Positions 6,166-12,809 of a DNA stretch of 56,901 bases are shown here, one piece after another. This DNA comes from a virus. The translations under genes and the position numbers were made by a program. The notes below the pieces were generated by a model. It was given only the letters and a program-made list of their open reading frames with translations, ran no database searches and was not told the DNA's origin. The stretch is taken from positions 1 through 56,901 of IMG/VR virus record IMGVR_UViG_3300019776_000571; one strand, 5' to 3'. Position 1 is the first letter of the stretch. Each line of letters starts with the position of its first letter.

Positions 6166-6786
6166 ATGGGTGTTGTTCTCATAGGCGCACAAAAATGGAG
6201 TGATACTAATTTAGATGTAAGTACATTCCAAGATGGTATTCCAATAGCAGAAATATCATCATCTACACAATGGACTGAATATTACAATGCTGGTACACCA
6301 GGTTGGTGTCACTATAATTTTGATGCAAGTAATAGTACACTTTACGGAAAACTTTATAATTGGTACGCTGTTTCTTCATCAGCAAGAATAGCTCCTTCTG
6401 GATTTAGAATACCAACTAATGCAGATTATACAACATTAGTAAACTATTTAGGTGGACAAAACGCAGCTGGTAATAAAATGAAGAATTCACAATATTGGTT
6501 AACATTATCACGTAGAAGTGGAAATGGAAATAACGAAAGTGGATTCAAAGGAAACCCAGCAGGTTATTTGAAAAGTTCAACAGCAGAGATGTGGGATTTA
6601 GGTTGGAGTGCTAATTTTTGGACTGCAACAACAGCATCTGCAACAGAAGTAATTAGTAAGCGTTTATATTGGTCAAATACTGATTGTGTTTCCGTTAATG
6701 CACCAAAAGATATGGGTCTTTCAGTAAGATTACTATGTACTGGTTCATGCACTGAAGGTGAATACGATCCAACAAATGATTTTTAA
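6166..6786 (+). CDS. FISUMP-domain protein
   Basis: A 206-residue protein almost wholly made of a FISUMP domain (Fibrobacter succinogenes major paralogous domain), a fold frequent in Bacteroidota surface proteins. Marks: 'YGKLYNWYAV' near residue 60, 'PSGFRIPTNADYTTLVNYLGG' near 75-95, 'NESGFKGNPAGY' near 126-137, 'FWTATTAS', and the closing 'MGLSVRLLC'. No signal peptide is seen, so it is probably a virion or intracellular protein and not exported. GGAG at 6156-6159 supports ATG 6166 over 6154. A role as decoration or adhesion protein is inferred, since the fold resembles C-type-lectin-like carbohydrate binders. It has its own presumed late promoter. Confidence 0.8.
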   Translation: MGVVLIGAQKWSDTNLDVSTFQDGIPIAEISSSTQWTEYYNAGTPGWCHYNFDASNSTLYGKLYNWYAVSSSARIAPSGFRIPTNADYTTLVNYLGGQNAAGNKMKNSQYWLTLSRRSGNGNNESGFKGNPAGYLKSSTAEMWDLGWSANFWTATTASATEVISKRLYWSNTDCVSVNAPKDMGLSVRLLCTGSCTEGEYDPTNDF

Positions 6787-6808
6787 TTTTTATTTAAAGG
6801 AATTAGTT

Positions 6809-7360
6809 ATGAAAAACTATATTAAGATTTTGGTTTTAAGTTTATTATTTGTTATTGGTTGTCAAGAACAACTAACAAAAGTTGAAGATACAACTTCATT
6901 TGAAAAAAGAACACCGATTGGTGTACGTGATTCAATAAAAAAAGATTCAAGTGCAATACAAAGAAGAGTTCCATTAGAAGCAGTTTTACCTTGTTTGAAT
7001 CTTTCACAAGAGCAAATGAGTAAAATTAAATTTATTTTATCAGAAGCTCGTACTTGTGAAAAAGAATGTAAGTTGAATTTGAAAACAACAATGGAAGAAT
7101 TAAGAAAACAACAAGCAGAAAAGTTGGCTCAATACAAAGGATTAGAAAAAGATTCTTTAGTACGTCAGCAAGTTGAATCCATTAGAAAAGAATACGCTAA
7201 ACTTGCTAAAGAAGCACAACTTGCATTTCAAATTAATATGAAAAAATGCAATGAAACAACACTTTCTTTGATTGAAGGTTTACTTACTGAAGAACAGTTA
7301 GCGATTTTTAACAAATGGAAATTAACTGGCCAACTACCATGTGAAAGAAAAAAACCATAA
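6809..7360 (+). CDS. Lipoprotein with LTxxQ (Spy/CpxP-like) motifs
   Basis: A 183-residue protein. The N-terminus is a lipoprotein signal: KNYIKILVLSLLFVIGC with the lipobox Cys at residue 18. The mature part is helical and Cys-containing. It has 'LNLSQEQMSKIKFIL' and, near the C-terminus, 'LTEEQLAIFNKW', the LTxxQ signature of the Spy/CpxP periplasmic chaperones. Those proteins form helical cradles that hold unfolded envelope proteins. In a phage it may alter envelope stress sensing or block superinfection, which is inference. AAGG at 6797-6800 sets the start at 6809. The terminator at 7400-7433 follows. Confidence 0.7.
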   Translation: MKNYIKILVLSLLFVIGCQEQLTKVEDTTSFEKRTPIGVRDSIKKDSSAIQRRVPLEAVLPCLNLSQEQMSKIKFILSEARTCEKECKLNLKTTMEELRKQQAEKLAQYKGLEKDSLVRQQVESIRKEYAKLAKEAQLAFQINMKKCNETTLSLIEGLLTEEQLAIFNKWKLTGQLPCERKKP

Positions 7361-7399
7361 AAATTCCTACGGAATGGGAAAAGGGATGATACCCTAAAT

Positions 7400-7433
7400 A
7401 ACCTCCAACTTTGGTTGGGGGTTTTTTATTTTT
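7400..7433 (+). terminator. Intrinsic terminator
   Basis: AACCTCCAAC (7400-7409) pairs with GTTGGGGGTT (7414-7423) with one G-U pair and a 4-base loop, followed by TTTTATTTTT. It ends the unit that carries the FISUMP and LTxxQ genes. Confidence 0.9.
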
Positions 7434-7447
7434 GTATATTTATGGTT

Positions 7448-7816
7448 ATGATAAGTTTAACCGAAATATTATTACTTACCGAAGCAGCACCTCAAGATTC
7501 TGTTCTGATAGGTGCGGTAAAGGAAAAAAAAATAATAGCACTTTATTACAAAGGTGATAGAGAAAATTCTCCTGGTTGGAGAACTGGAATTATTCCTGTT
7601 TGTTTTGGTACAACAGCTGGTAAAAAATATTTACGAGTATGGCAAACAACTGGAAAAACAACAACACAGATTCCTGGTTGGAAATTACTTAGGGTTGATA
7701 GAATTAGTAATATAAATGTATTGAGTAAGAAAACTGCTGATAAAGTTCCAGACTCACGATTTAATTCAAATGGTGATAAACAAATCCAAAAAATATTAGC
7801 AATAGCAAAATTCTGA
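7448..7816 (+). CDS. WYL-like small protein with possible capsid-targeting peptide
   Basis: A 122-residue protein. The core (IGAVKEKKIIALYYKGD, a GWRTGIIPVCFG strand, KKYLRVWQT, then WKLLRVDRISNINVL) follows the order of a WYL domain: a Y-Y strand, a 'basic-P' strand, a 'Y-L' strand and a closing 'R-x-D-R-I'. WYL domains bind nucleic acid or small ligands and regulate transcription or defence. There is no helix-turn-helix partner here. Residues 1-12 (MISLTEILLLTE) end in L-x-E, resembling T4 capsid-targeting peptides. ATG 7442 is an alternative start. No ribosome site is visible, and TATTTATG at 7437 overlaps the start region. Confidence 0.5.
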   Translation: MISLTEILLLTEAAPQDSVLIGAVKEKKIIALYYKGDRENSPGWRTGIIPVCFGTTAGKKYLRVWQTTGKTTTQIPGWKLLRVDRISNINVLSKKTADKVPDSRFNSNGDKQIQKILAIAKF

Positions 7817-7821
7817 TAAAT

Positions 7822-7860
7822 TCCGTATATTGTCATATTAAAACTTTATACGGATTTTTT
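7822..7860 (+). terminator. Intrinsic terminator ending at the uvdE start codon
   Basis: TCCGTATA (7822-7829) pairs with TATACGGA (7847-7854), with a 17-base loop, followed by six T up to 7860. The next base is the A of the uvdE ATG, so hairpin and T run form the whole upstream region of that gene. Confidence 0.65.
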
Positions 7861-8751
7861 ATGCTTGGCTACGCCTGTATTAACATGACATTGGGTAAAG
7901 AAAAAATTACCACCAATCGTTCTATGATTAAAAAAACTTTTTTAACTAAAGGTGTAAGTTATGCTTCCGAACTTGCATACAAAAATGTTGTTGATTTAGA
8001 AAAAATCATCAAGTGGAATGTAAAGCATGGTATTTATTTCTTTCGTGTTTCATCTGATATTTTTCCATGGGCTTCTGAGTATGACTTAGAAACTTTACCC
8101 CAGATTCATTTAATTCGTATTGTATTACAACGTATCGGTAAATTCGTACAAGAAAACAATGTACGTATCACTTGCCATCCTGGTCCATTCAATGTGTTGG
8201 GTTCTCCAAATGATGATGTAGTTAGAAGAACCATTATTGACTTGGAATTACACGCTAAGTTGTTTGACATGATGGGTTTATCTAAAACACCGTTCAACAA
8301 GATTAACATACATTGTAACGGCACATACGGTGACAAAGTAGAAACTATGGAACGCTTTTGCCGTAAATTCGATTTGTTATCTGATTCTGTTAAATCAAGA
8401 CTGACAGTAGAGAACGATGATAAAGCAAGTATGTATTCGGTTAAAGACTTAATGCAGATTCATAAAACTATCGGTATTCCTATTGTATTCGATTACCACC
8501 ATCACAAGTTCTGTACGGGTGACTTATCAGAGGAAGACGCATTAAGACTCGCCACATCGACGTGGGGTAGTGTAAAACCCATTGTACACTACTCAGAAAG
8601 TAAATCACTCCATGAGAATGACGATAAGATAAAACCACAAGCACATTCAGACTATATACATACATTACCTGACACATATGGGTTAGATGTTGATGTTATG
8701 TTAGAGACAAAGCAAAAAGAGTTAGCACTTCTAAAAATGATTAAAACCTAA
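7861..8751 (+). CDS. uvdE: UV damage endonuclease UvdE
   Basis: A 296-residue protein of the UvdE/UvsE family, metal-dependent TIM-barrel nucleases that nick DNA 5' to UV photoproducts. Visible marks: the N-terminal 'LGYACINMTLG', 'YFFRVSSDIFPWAS', 'ITCHPGPFNVLGSP', 'INIHCNGTYGDK', 'LTVENDDKASMYSV', 'PIVFDYHHHKFC' and 'VHYSES', with the His/Glu/Asp metal ligands expected in these strands. Length is normal. It repairs phage DNA, possibly replacing T4 DenV. The ATG directly follows a terminator T run with no ribosome site, so translation initiation is unusual or coupled to read-through. Confidence 0.92.
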   Translation: MLGYACINMTLGKEKITTNRSMIKKTFLTKGVSYASELAYKNVVDLEKIIKWNVKHGIYFFRVSSDIFPWASEYDLETLPQIHLIRIVLQRIGKFVQENNVRITCHPGPFNVLGSPNDDVVRRTIIDLELHAKLFDMMGLSKTPFNKINIHCNGTYGDKVETMERFCRKFDLLSDSVKSRLTVENDDKASMYSVKDLMQIHKTIGIPIVFDYHHHKFCTGDLSEEDALRLATSTWGSVKPIVHYSESKSLHENDDKIKPQAHSDYIHTLPDTYGLDVDVMLETKQKELALLKMIKT

Positions 8752-8759
8752 AATTTTTA

Positions 8760-8767
8760 TATTTATT
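8760..8767 (+). promoter_or_regulatory. Presumed late promoter variant TATTTATT
   Basis: TATTTATT, one base off the octamer found elsewhere, lies 30 bases before ATG 8797, in the only gap between uvdE and the kinase gene. Confidence 0.4.
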
Positions 8768-8796
8768 CGTAGTATTCTAAAACAATGGGTAGGACT

Positions 8797-9585
8797 ATGA
8801 TTAAGTTAAAGAGAATAATAGAAGGTATACTAAAAGAAAGTGTCCATGATAAGAACATATTCAAGGCAGTATTTCTTGGTGGTGGACCAGGATCTGGTAA
8901 AGGATTCGTATTAGGGGGTTTAACAGGTACAACAGCGGGTGGAATCAGTCCATTTGGGGTAAAAGTAGTTAATTCTGACACTTTTTACGAGTTTTTATTG
9001 AAAAAAAACAATCTTCCATTGATAATGGACCCTGGTTCTGATATATATTCTTTACAGATGTTTCAGAGAGAAAAAGCAAAATTAATGGCTTCAAATCAGT
9101 TTTTTCAGATAGTTAACGGTTGTTTACCTGTTTTTATTGATGGAACTGGCGCAGATTTACCTAAAATTCAGAAAGTTTCAAGTATGCTATACTCATTGGG
9201 ATATGATGTTGACATGGTAATGGTAAATACTTCATTAGATATAGCTCAACAAAGAAATCAAATGCGCGCAAGAAGAGTACCGCCGATGATAGTAGCAAAG
9301 AAATGGGAAGAAGTTCAACATAATATTGGTGCTTTCCAAAGTTATTTTGGAAATCAACACTTTCATGTTGTTGATAATAACAAATCATACGCTACTGATT
9401 CAGAAGAATATAATGATTTAATGCTACAACTTTTTAGAAAAGGTAAAAGTATATTGGAACGCCCATTACAAAATCAAGTTGGTAAAAAATTAATTCAATT
9501 GATGTATAAAGAAGGTGTTTCTTATCTTACTGATTTATCAATAAGTGAAGAACTTATTGCTTTAATGAGAAATTTAGAACCATAG
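8797..9585 (+). CDS. P-loop kinase / zeta-toxin-like protein
   Basis: A 262-residue protein. A Walker A motif 'GGGPGSGKG' lies near residues 24-32, an Asp-containing 'VVNSDTFYEFL' near 53-60, 'PVFIDGTG' as the Walker B-like strand, and 'RNQMRARRVPPMIV' as the basic lid. This arrangement fits the zeta toxin/polynucleotide-kinase group that phosphorylates a sugar or nucleotide. No antitoxin-like partner is next to it. The N-terminus MIKLKRIIEGILKES has an L-x-E site of capsid-targeting type, so it may be packaged and injected, as T4 Alt is. ATG 8797 is preferred over 8785 because AGGA lies just upstream. Confidence 0.65.
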   Translation: MIKLKRIIEGILKESVHDKNIFKAVFLGGGPGSGKGFVLGGLTGTTAGGISPFGVKVVNSDTFYEFLLKKNNLPLIMDPGSDIYSLQMFQREKAKLMASNQFFQIVNGCLPVFIDGTGADLPKIQKVSSMLYSLGYDVDMVMVNTSLDIAQQRNQMRARRVPPMIVAKKWEEVQHNIGAFQSYFGNQHFHVVDNNKSYATDSEEYNDLMLQLFRKGKSILERPLQNQVGKKLIQLMYKEGVSYLTDLSISEELIALMRNLEP

Positions 9586-9595
9586 TGAGAATTTG

Positions 9596-10642
9596 ATGAA
9601 ATCCAAATTATTGTCATTACAGACACTTATCTGGTTTTGTGCAATAGGTTTAGCATCTTTTTCTGGATATTACTCTGTATACGGAATATCCAAATTATTT
9701 TCTGGTGGTTCATGGTCAATCATAGGAATGGCTGCCATGCTTGAATTTTCCAAGTTAGTTGTTATAACATTTTTACATGATCACTTCAAAACACTTAAAC
9801 CTTTATTTAAGTTTTATTTAATGTCATCCGCAGCGGTATTAATGATATTAACTTCTGTTGGTGTATACGGTTATCTTACTAACTCATACCAAGAAACAGC
9901 AAAATCTATTTATGAAGCACAAAATAAAATTGCTCTTCTTGAACAAAAGAAAAAAATATTCACGGAACAAAAAACACAAATAGATACTTTGGTTAAACAA
10001 AAAACTGAACGTATTTCCTCATACGATAAACTGAGACTTTCACAAGAGAACTCATTAAATTCCCAATTAACTCAGAAGCAAGGAACTCGTGGTTTACAAA
10101 AAAATATTCAATCAGTTGATCAATCCACACAAACACTAAATTTAGAAATTTCCCAATTAAATCAGAAATCAATTAATTTATCCGATTCGGTAGCTTTATT
10201 AGAACAAGATAAATTAGTATTGGAAAATTCAACATTTAGTTCCGAAATTGGTCCATTACTTTATTTGAGTAGATTAACAGGAAAACCGATGGACGTAATT
10301 GTAAATTGGTTTATACTTGTTCTTGTTTCTGTGTTTGACCCATTGGCGGTTTCTTTAGTAATTGCTGCAAATCATTTAAGGCATAGAGGAAAAGAAACCA
10401 TAAAAGTAGAACCTCAAATAACAGATGCCGTAACTGCTCCCAATTTCAATAATCAAATAACAGATGCCGTAACTGTTCCTATGAAAAAATCAATGGAAGT
10501 AGTTGATATAGAAGAAGATATAGAAAAAAATAATTTGGAAATGGAAAAAGAAAATGTTAATTTTGAAGTAGATGAAAGTGAAAAAAAAGTATTCTACGGA
10601 GAACCATCTGTTCAATCTTATAGAAGAGGGATTTCTGTATAG
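9596..10642 (+). CDS. Multi-pass membrane protein with long coiled coil
   Basis: A 348-residue protein. Three membrane segments lie near the N-terminus (about residues 8-28, 38-58 and 68-92). A Gln/Lys-rich coiled coil of about 110 residues follows (for example IALLEQKKKIFTEQK), then a fourth membrane segment near 232-256 (IVNWFILVLVSVFDPLAVSL). The acidic C-terminal tail has a near-repeat 'QITDAVT' at two points. I do not recognise a family. The topology suggests a membrane sensor or spacer protein. It is 11 bases from the kinase gene and 32 bases from the ClpP-like gene, in one unit. TTG 9593 is an alternative start. Confidence 0.6.
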   Translation: MKSKLLSLQTLIWFCAIGLASFSGYYSVYGISKLFSGGSWSIIGMAAMLEFSKLVVITFLHDHFKTLKPLFKFYLMSSAAVLMILTSVGVYGYLTNSYQETAKSIYEAQNKIALLEQKKKIFTEQKTQIDTLVKQKTERISSYDKLRLSQENSLNSQLTQKQGTRGLQKNIQSVDQSTQTLNLEISQLNQKSINLSDSVALLEQDKLVLENSTFSSEIGPLLYLSRLTGKPMDVIVNWFILVLVSVFDPLAVSLVIAANHLRHRGKETIKVEPQITDAVTAPNFNNQITDAVTVPMKKSMEVVDIEEDIEKNNLEMEKENVNFEVDESEKKVFYGEPSVQSYRRGISV

Positions 10643-10674
10643 AATACTATTATTATATATACTGGAGTAGTTAT

Positions 10675-11331
10675 ATGGAAGATTTTTATGATGACGGAGT
10701 TAGTGCAGAAAATAATAAAATTGAAAAAAAAGAAAAGCAAGAAGAAGATATTCCGTTACGATGGAAAGAAGCAACTACTCAAATGGATTATGGTATTGAC
10801 GTAAACGCTTCAAGTGTTCTTTTGTTTGGTGAAATTATGGACGGTACTCTTTATGATTTAATTACTCGTATTAGAGCAATTTTACATATGAGAGACGAAA
10901 GTAAAAAAGATGACCCAATTAACCTCGTTATTAATTCAGGTGGTGGTTCTGTTTACGAAGCGTTAGGTATTATTGACTATATTCAAAGTTTAGATGTTAA
11001 AGTAAATACAATTGTACGTGGATGTGCAATGTCCGCTGCTGCTTTAATATTATGTTCTGGTACAGGTGTTCGTGCAGCATCTAAGAACAGTACAATAATG
11101 TTTCATGAAATGTCCTCCGATATTTACGGTAAATCCTCTGATATGAAGGCAAATGTTCAACATATGGAGAAATTAGAAGACATTTTATTAGATATTATGT
11201 ACACAAATTCCAAAAAAGACGTTGAATGGTGGAAAACAACTACAATTAAAGATTTTTATATTACACCGAAAGAAGCATTAGAATTAGGTGTTATTGATAC
11301 AATTATAAAACCCAAACATTTAAGGGGATAA
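10675..11331 (+). CDS. ClpP-type serine protease (prohead protease candidate)
   Basis: A 218-residue protein with the ClpP/crotonase-like fold: 'VINSGGGSVYEALGIIDYI' near 85-103, nucleophile Ser120 in 'GCAMSAAALILCSG', His144 in 'MFHEMS', and a probable Asp193 in 'KDFYITPKEALELGVIDTI', equivalent to the ClpP Asp. An acidic Lys/Glu-rich extension precedes the fold. ClpP-type enzymes serve as prohead maturation proteases in many tailed phages. That is the likely role here, since no separate T4 gp21-type protease is seen in the window. A role in host protein turnover is the alternative. GGAG lies 10 bases before the ATG. Confidence 0.8.
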   Translation: MEDFYDDGVSAENNKIEKKEKQEEDIPLRWKEATTQMDYGIDVNASSVLLFGEIMDGTLYDLITRIRAILHMRDESKKDDPINLVINSGGGSVYEALGIIDYIQSLDVKVNTIVRGCAMSAAALILCSGTGVRAASKNSTIMFHEMSSDIYGKSSDMKANVQHMEKLEDILLDIMYTNSKKDVEWWKTTTIKDFYITPKEALELGVIDTIIKPKHLRG

Positions 11332-11334
11332 TTT

Positions 11335-11667
11335 ATGGCTATTTTAGTGTATATACTGTTACTTTTATTGTGTGGAGCAGTGTATGTTATATATAACCTA
11401 AACAAAAAATACACAGAATTGGAAGAAATTGCTTTAGAAAACCAAGAATTTGTATTGTCACTTAGAAATAGAGTACAATCTCATAGGTCTGTATTAAAAC
11501 AATTAGATAGAATTGGTTCGTTTGAAGCAGATGATGAAACTGGTTATTTTTTCAAAGAATTAAAGAAAATAATAAACGATATAAATTATTACTTTGATGA
11601 AAAACCAATTGAAGAAGATGAAGAAACTGGTAGTAGAAGAGTTGGTATGTTTTCAAATATAGAGTGA
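11335..11667 (+). CDS. Conserved phage membrane-anchored protein
   Basis: A 110-residue protein. Residues 2-20 (AILVYILLLLLCGAVYVIY) form one membrane anchor, followed by a coiled coil and the segment 'SFEADDETGYFFKELKKII'. A similar 'FEADDE-x-G' segment is, as I recall, present in small membrane proteins of marine T4-like phages, so this is probably a conserved core-genome protein of unknown function. It is 3 bases after the protease and 7 bases before the late sigma factor. Confidence 0.6.
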   Translation: MAILVYILLLLLCGAVYVIYNLNKKYTELEEIALENQEFVLSLRNRVQSHRSVLKQLDRIGSFEADDETGYFFKELKKIINDINYYFDEKPIEEDEETGSRRVGMFSNIE

Positions 11668-11674
11668 GATTGAA

Positions 11675-12406
11675 ATGGAAGTACAAAAGAAAGTTAAACA
11701 AAATATATATTTCACTCAAGAAACCGAAGATGCTATTGTAATGTACAATACCATTGAAGATGACATACAGCGTAATATAATATATACAAAAAAGATTCAC
11801 CCTGCATTCTATAAACTTGCAGAAATAATGATTCATAGGTTCAAGTTTTACAATTTTGATGTTTCTCATGAAGATGTTAAACATGAAGTTGTTGCTTTCT
11901 TACATGAAAAAATTCATAAATACAAAGCCGATAACGGAAAGGCTTTTTCTTATTTTTCAATTGTTGCTAAGAATTATCTTATTGCTGAAAATAATAAAAA
12001 CTATTATCATTTCAAGCGTAGTCAAGATATTCAGACAATCGATGCTGAAAGAAACATAGTAAATGAAAAAATAAGAACAGACATGATAGAAGAAAAACAA
12101 GATTTTATTGATTTATTTTCTAACGTTGTAGAAAAGTATTTACCACTTTTATTTTCAAAGAGACGAGATATACAAGTTGCGGATTCTATTATATATTTGT
12201 TTAAGACGCGTGAGAATATAGAAAACTATAATAAGAAGGCTATATACATTCTTGTTCGTGAAAGAACAGGAATAAGTTCACAATATATAACTAATGTAAT
12301 AAATAAAATAAAATACATTTATACAAAACTGTATAAACAATACCGTGATGGTGTTAACATAAACAATTTATCTTGGTACGAATTACAAGACATTATTAAC
12401 AACTAA
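11675..12406 (+). CDS. Late-transcription sigma factor, T4 gp55-like
   Basis: A 243-residue protein. Residues 48-115 match the sigma-region-2-like core of T4 gp55 in order: 'LAEIMIHRFKFYNFDVSHEDVK' (T4: 'LAIMLIAEGLSKRFNFSGY'), 'EVVAFLHEKIHKYKADNGK', 'AFSYFSIVAKNYLIAENNK' (T4: 'PHAYITQACFNAFVQRIKK'). In T4 this protein replaces sigma-70 on host RNA polymerase and reads the late promoter. The protein is longer than T4 gp55 (185 residues), with a C-terminal helical extension (RERTGISSQYITNVINKI) that might be an extra DNA-binding helix-turn-helix. It fits the octamer TATTTATA in front of the late units. The assignment rests on motif order by eye. Confidence 0.75.
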   Translation: MEVQKKVKQNIYFTQETEDAIVMYNTIEDDIQRNIIYTKKIHPAFYKLAEIMIHRFKFYNFDVSHEDVKHEVVAFLHEKIHKYKADNGKAFSYFSIVAKNYLIAENNKNYYHFKRSQDIQTIDAERNIVNEKIRTDMIEEKQDFIDLFSNVVEKYLPLLFSKRRDIQVADSIIYLFKTRENIENYNKKAIYILVRERTGISSQYITNVINKIKYIYTKLYKQYRDGVNINNLSWYELQDIINN

Positions 12407-12419
12407 CATATTTATTTAC

Positions 12420-12809
12420 ATGAGCTTTGATCAAGAATTATTTGGAAATAAAAAGTTTTCTGATTTATTAAAAGATATTTACGATAATCAGAAAAAAAAG
12501 GAACGGCAACTCAATTTATTGATTGCAGACCTAAAACCACTTATAACTAATATAAGTGATGCAGGTATGTTAGTTCCTTCTATCAAAGACTTAATGGAAG
12601 TGTCAGTTAAGAATGATGAACATTTAGTTAAATTGGCAGCGGTTATACAACGTGCTACAAGTAATAAAACTGAGGAATCTTCCTCGTTCTTGACTGATGA
12701 AGAAAAAGAAGCCTTATTAAAGGGATTTCAAGAAATTCAAGAAGAACAAGAGGAAAACAAAATTGGAACTAAATCCACAAAAGACGATTCTGAATGGTCA
12801 GGAACTTGA
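12420..12809 (+). CDS. Helical hypothetical protein upstream of the hub gene
   Basis: A 129-residue acidic, mostly helical protein (QELFGNKKFSDLLKDIYDNQ, a heptad-like centre, and an acidic C-terminus 'EEQEENK'). Function unknown. Candidates by position are a baseplate assembly factor or a chaperone for the hub. It ends 47 bases inside the next frame. TATTTATT at 12409-12416 lies only 3 bases before the ATG, too close to serve as its promoter unless the message is leaderless. Confidence 0.55.
   Translation: MSFDQELFGNKKFSDLLKDIYDNQKKKERQLNLLIADLKPLITNISDAGMLVPSIKDLMEVSVKNDEHLVKLAAVIQRATSNKTEESSSFLTDEEKEALLKGFQEIQEEQEENKIGTKSTKDDSEWSGT

Noticed and set aside
6166-6786. A diversity-generating retroelement target in the FISUMP (lectin-like) protein
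   Set aside because: There is no reverse transcriptase, template repeat or adenine-biased repeat copy in the window.
7437-7444. TATTTATG as late promoter of the WYL-like gene
   Set aside because: It overlaps the possible start codons (7442 and 7448), leaving no leader.
8797-9585. A zeta-epsilon toxin-antitoxin pair
   Set aside because: The kinase has a zeta-like P-loop, but no small epsilon-type partner is encoded next to it.
12409-12416. TATTTATT as late promoter of the 12420 gene
   Set aside because: It ends 3 bases before the ATG, so transcription would start at or after the start codon. A chance match in AT-rich DNA is more likely.
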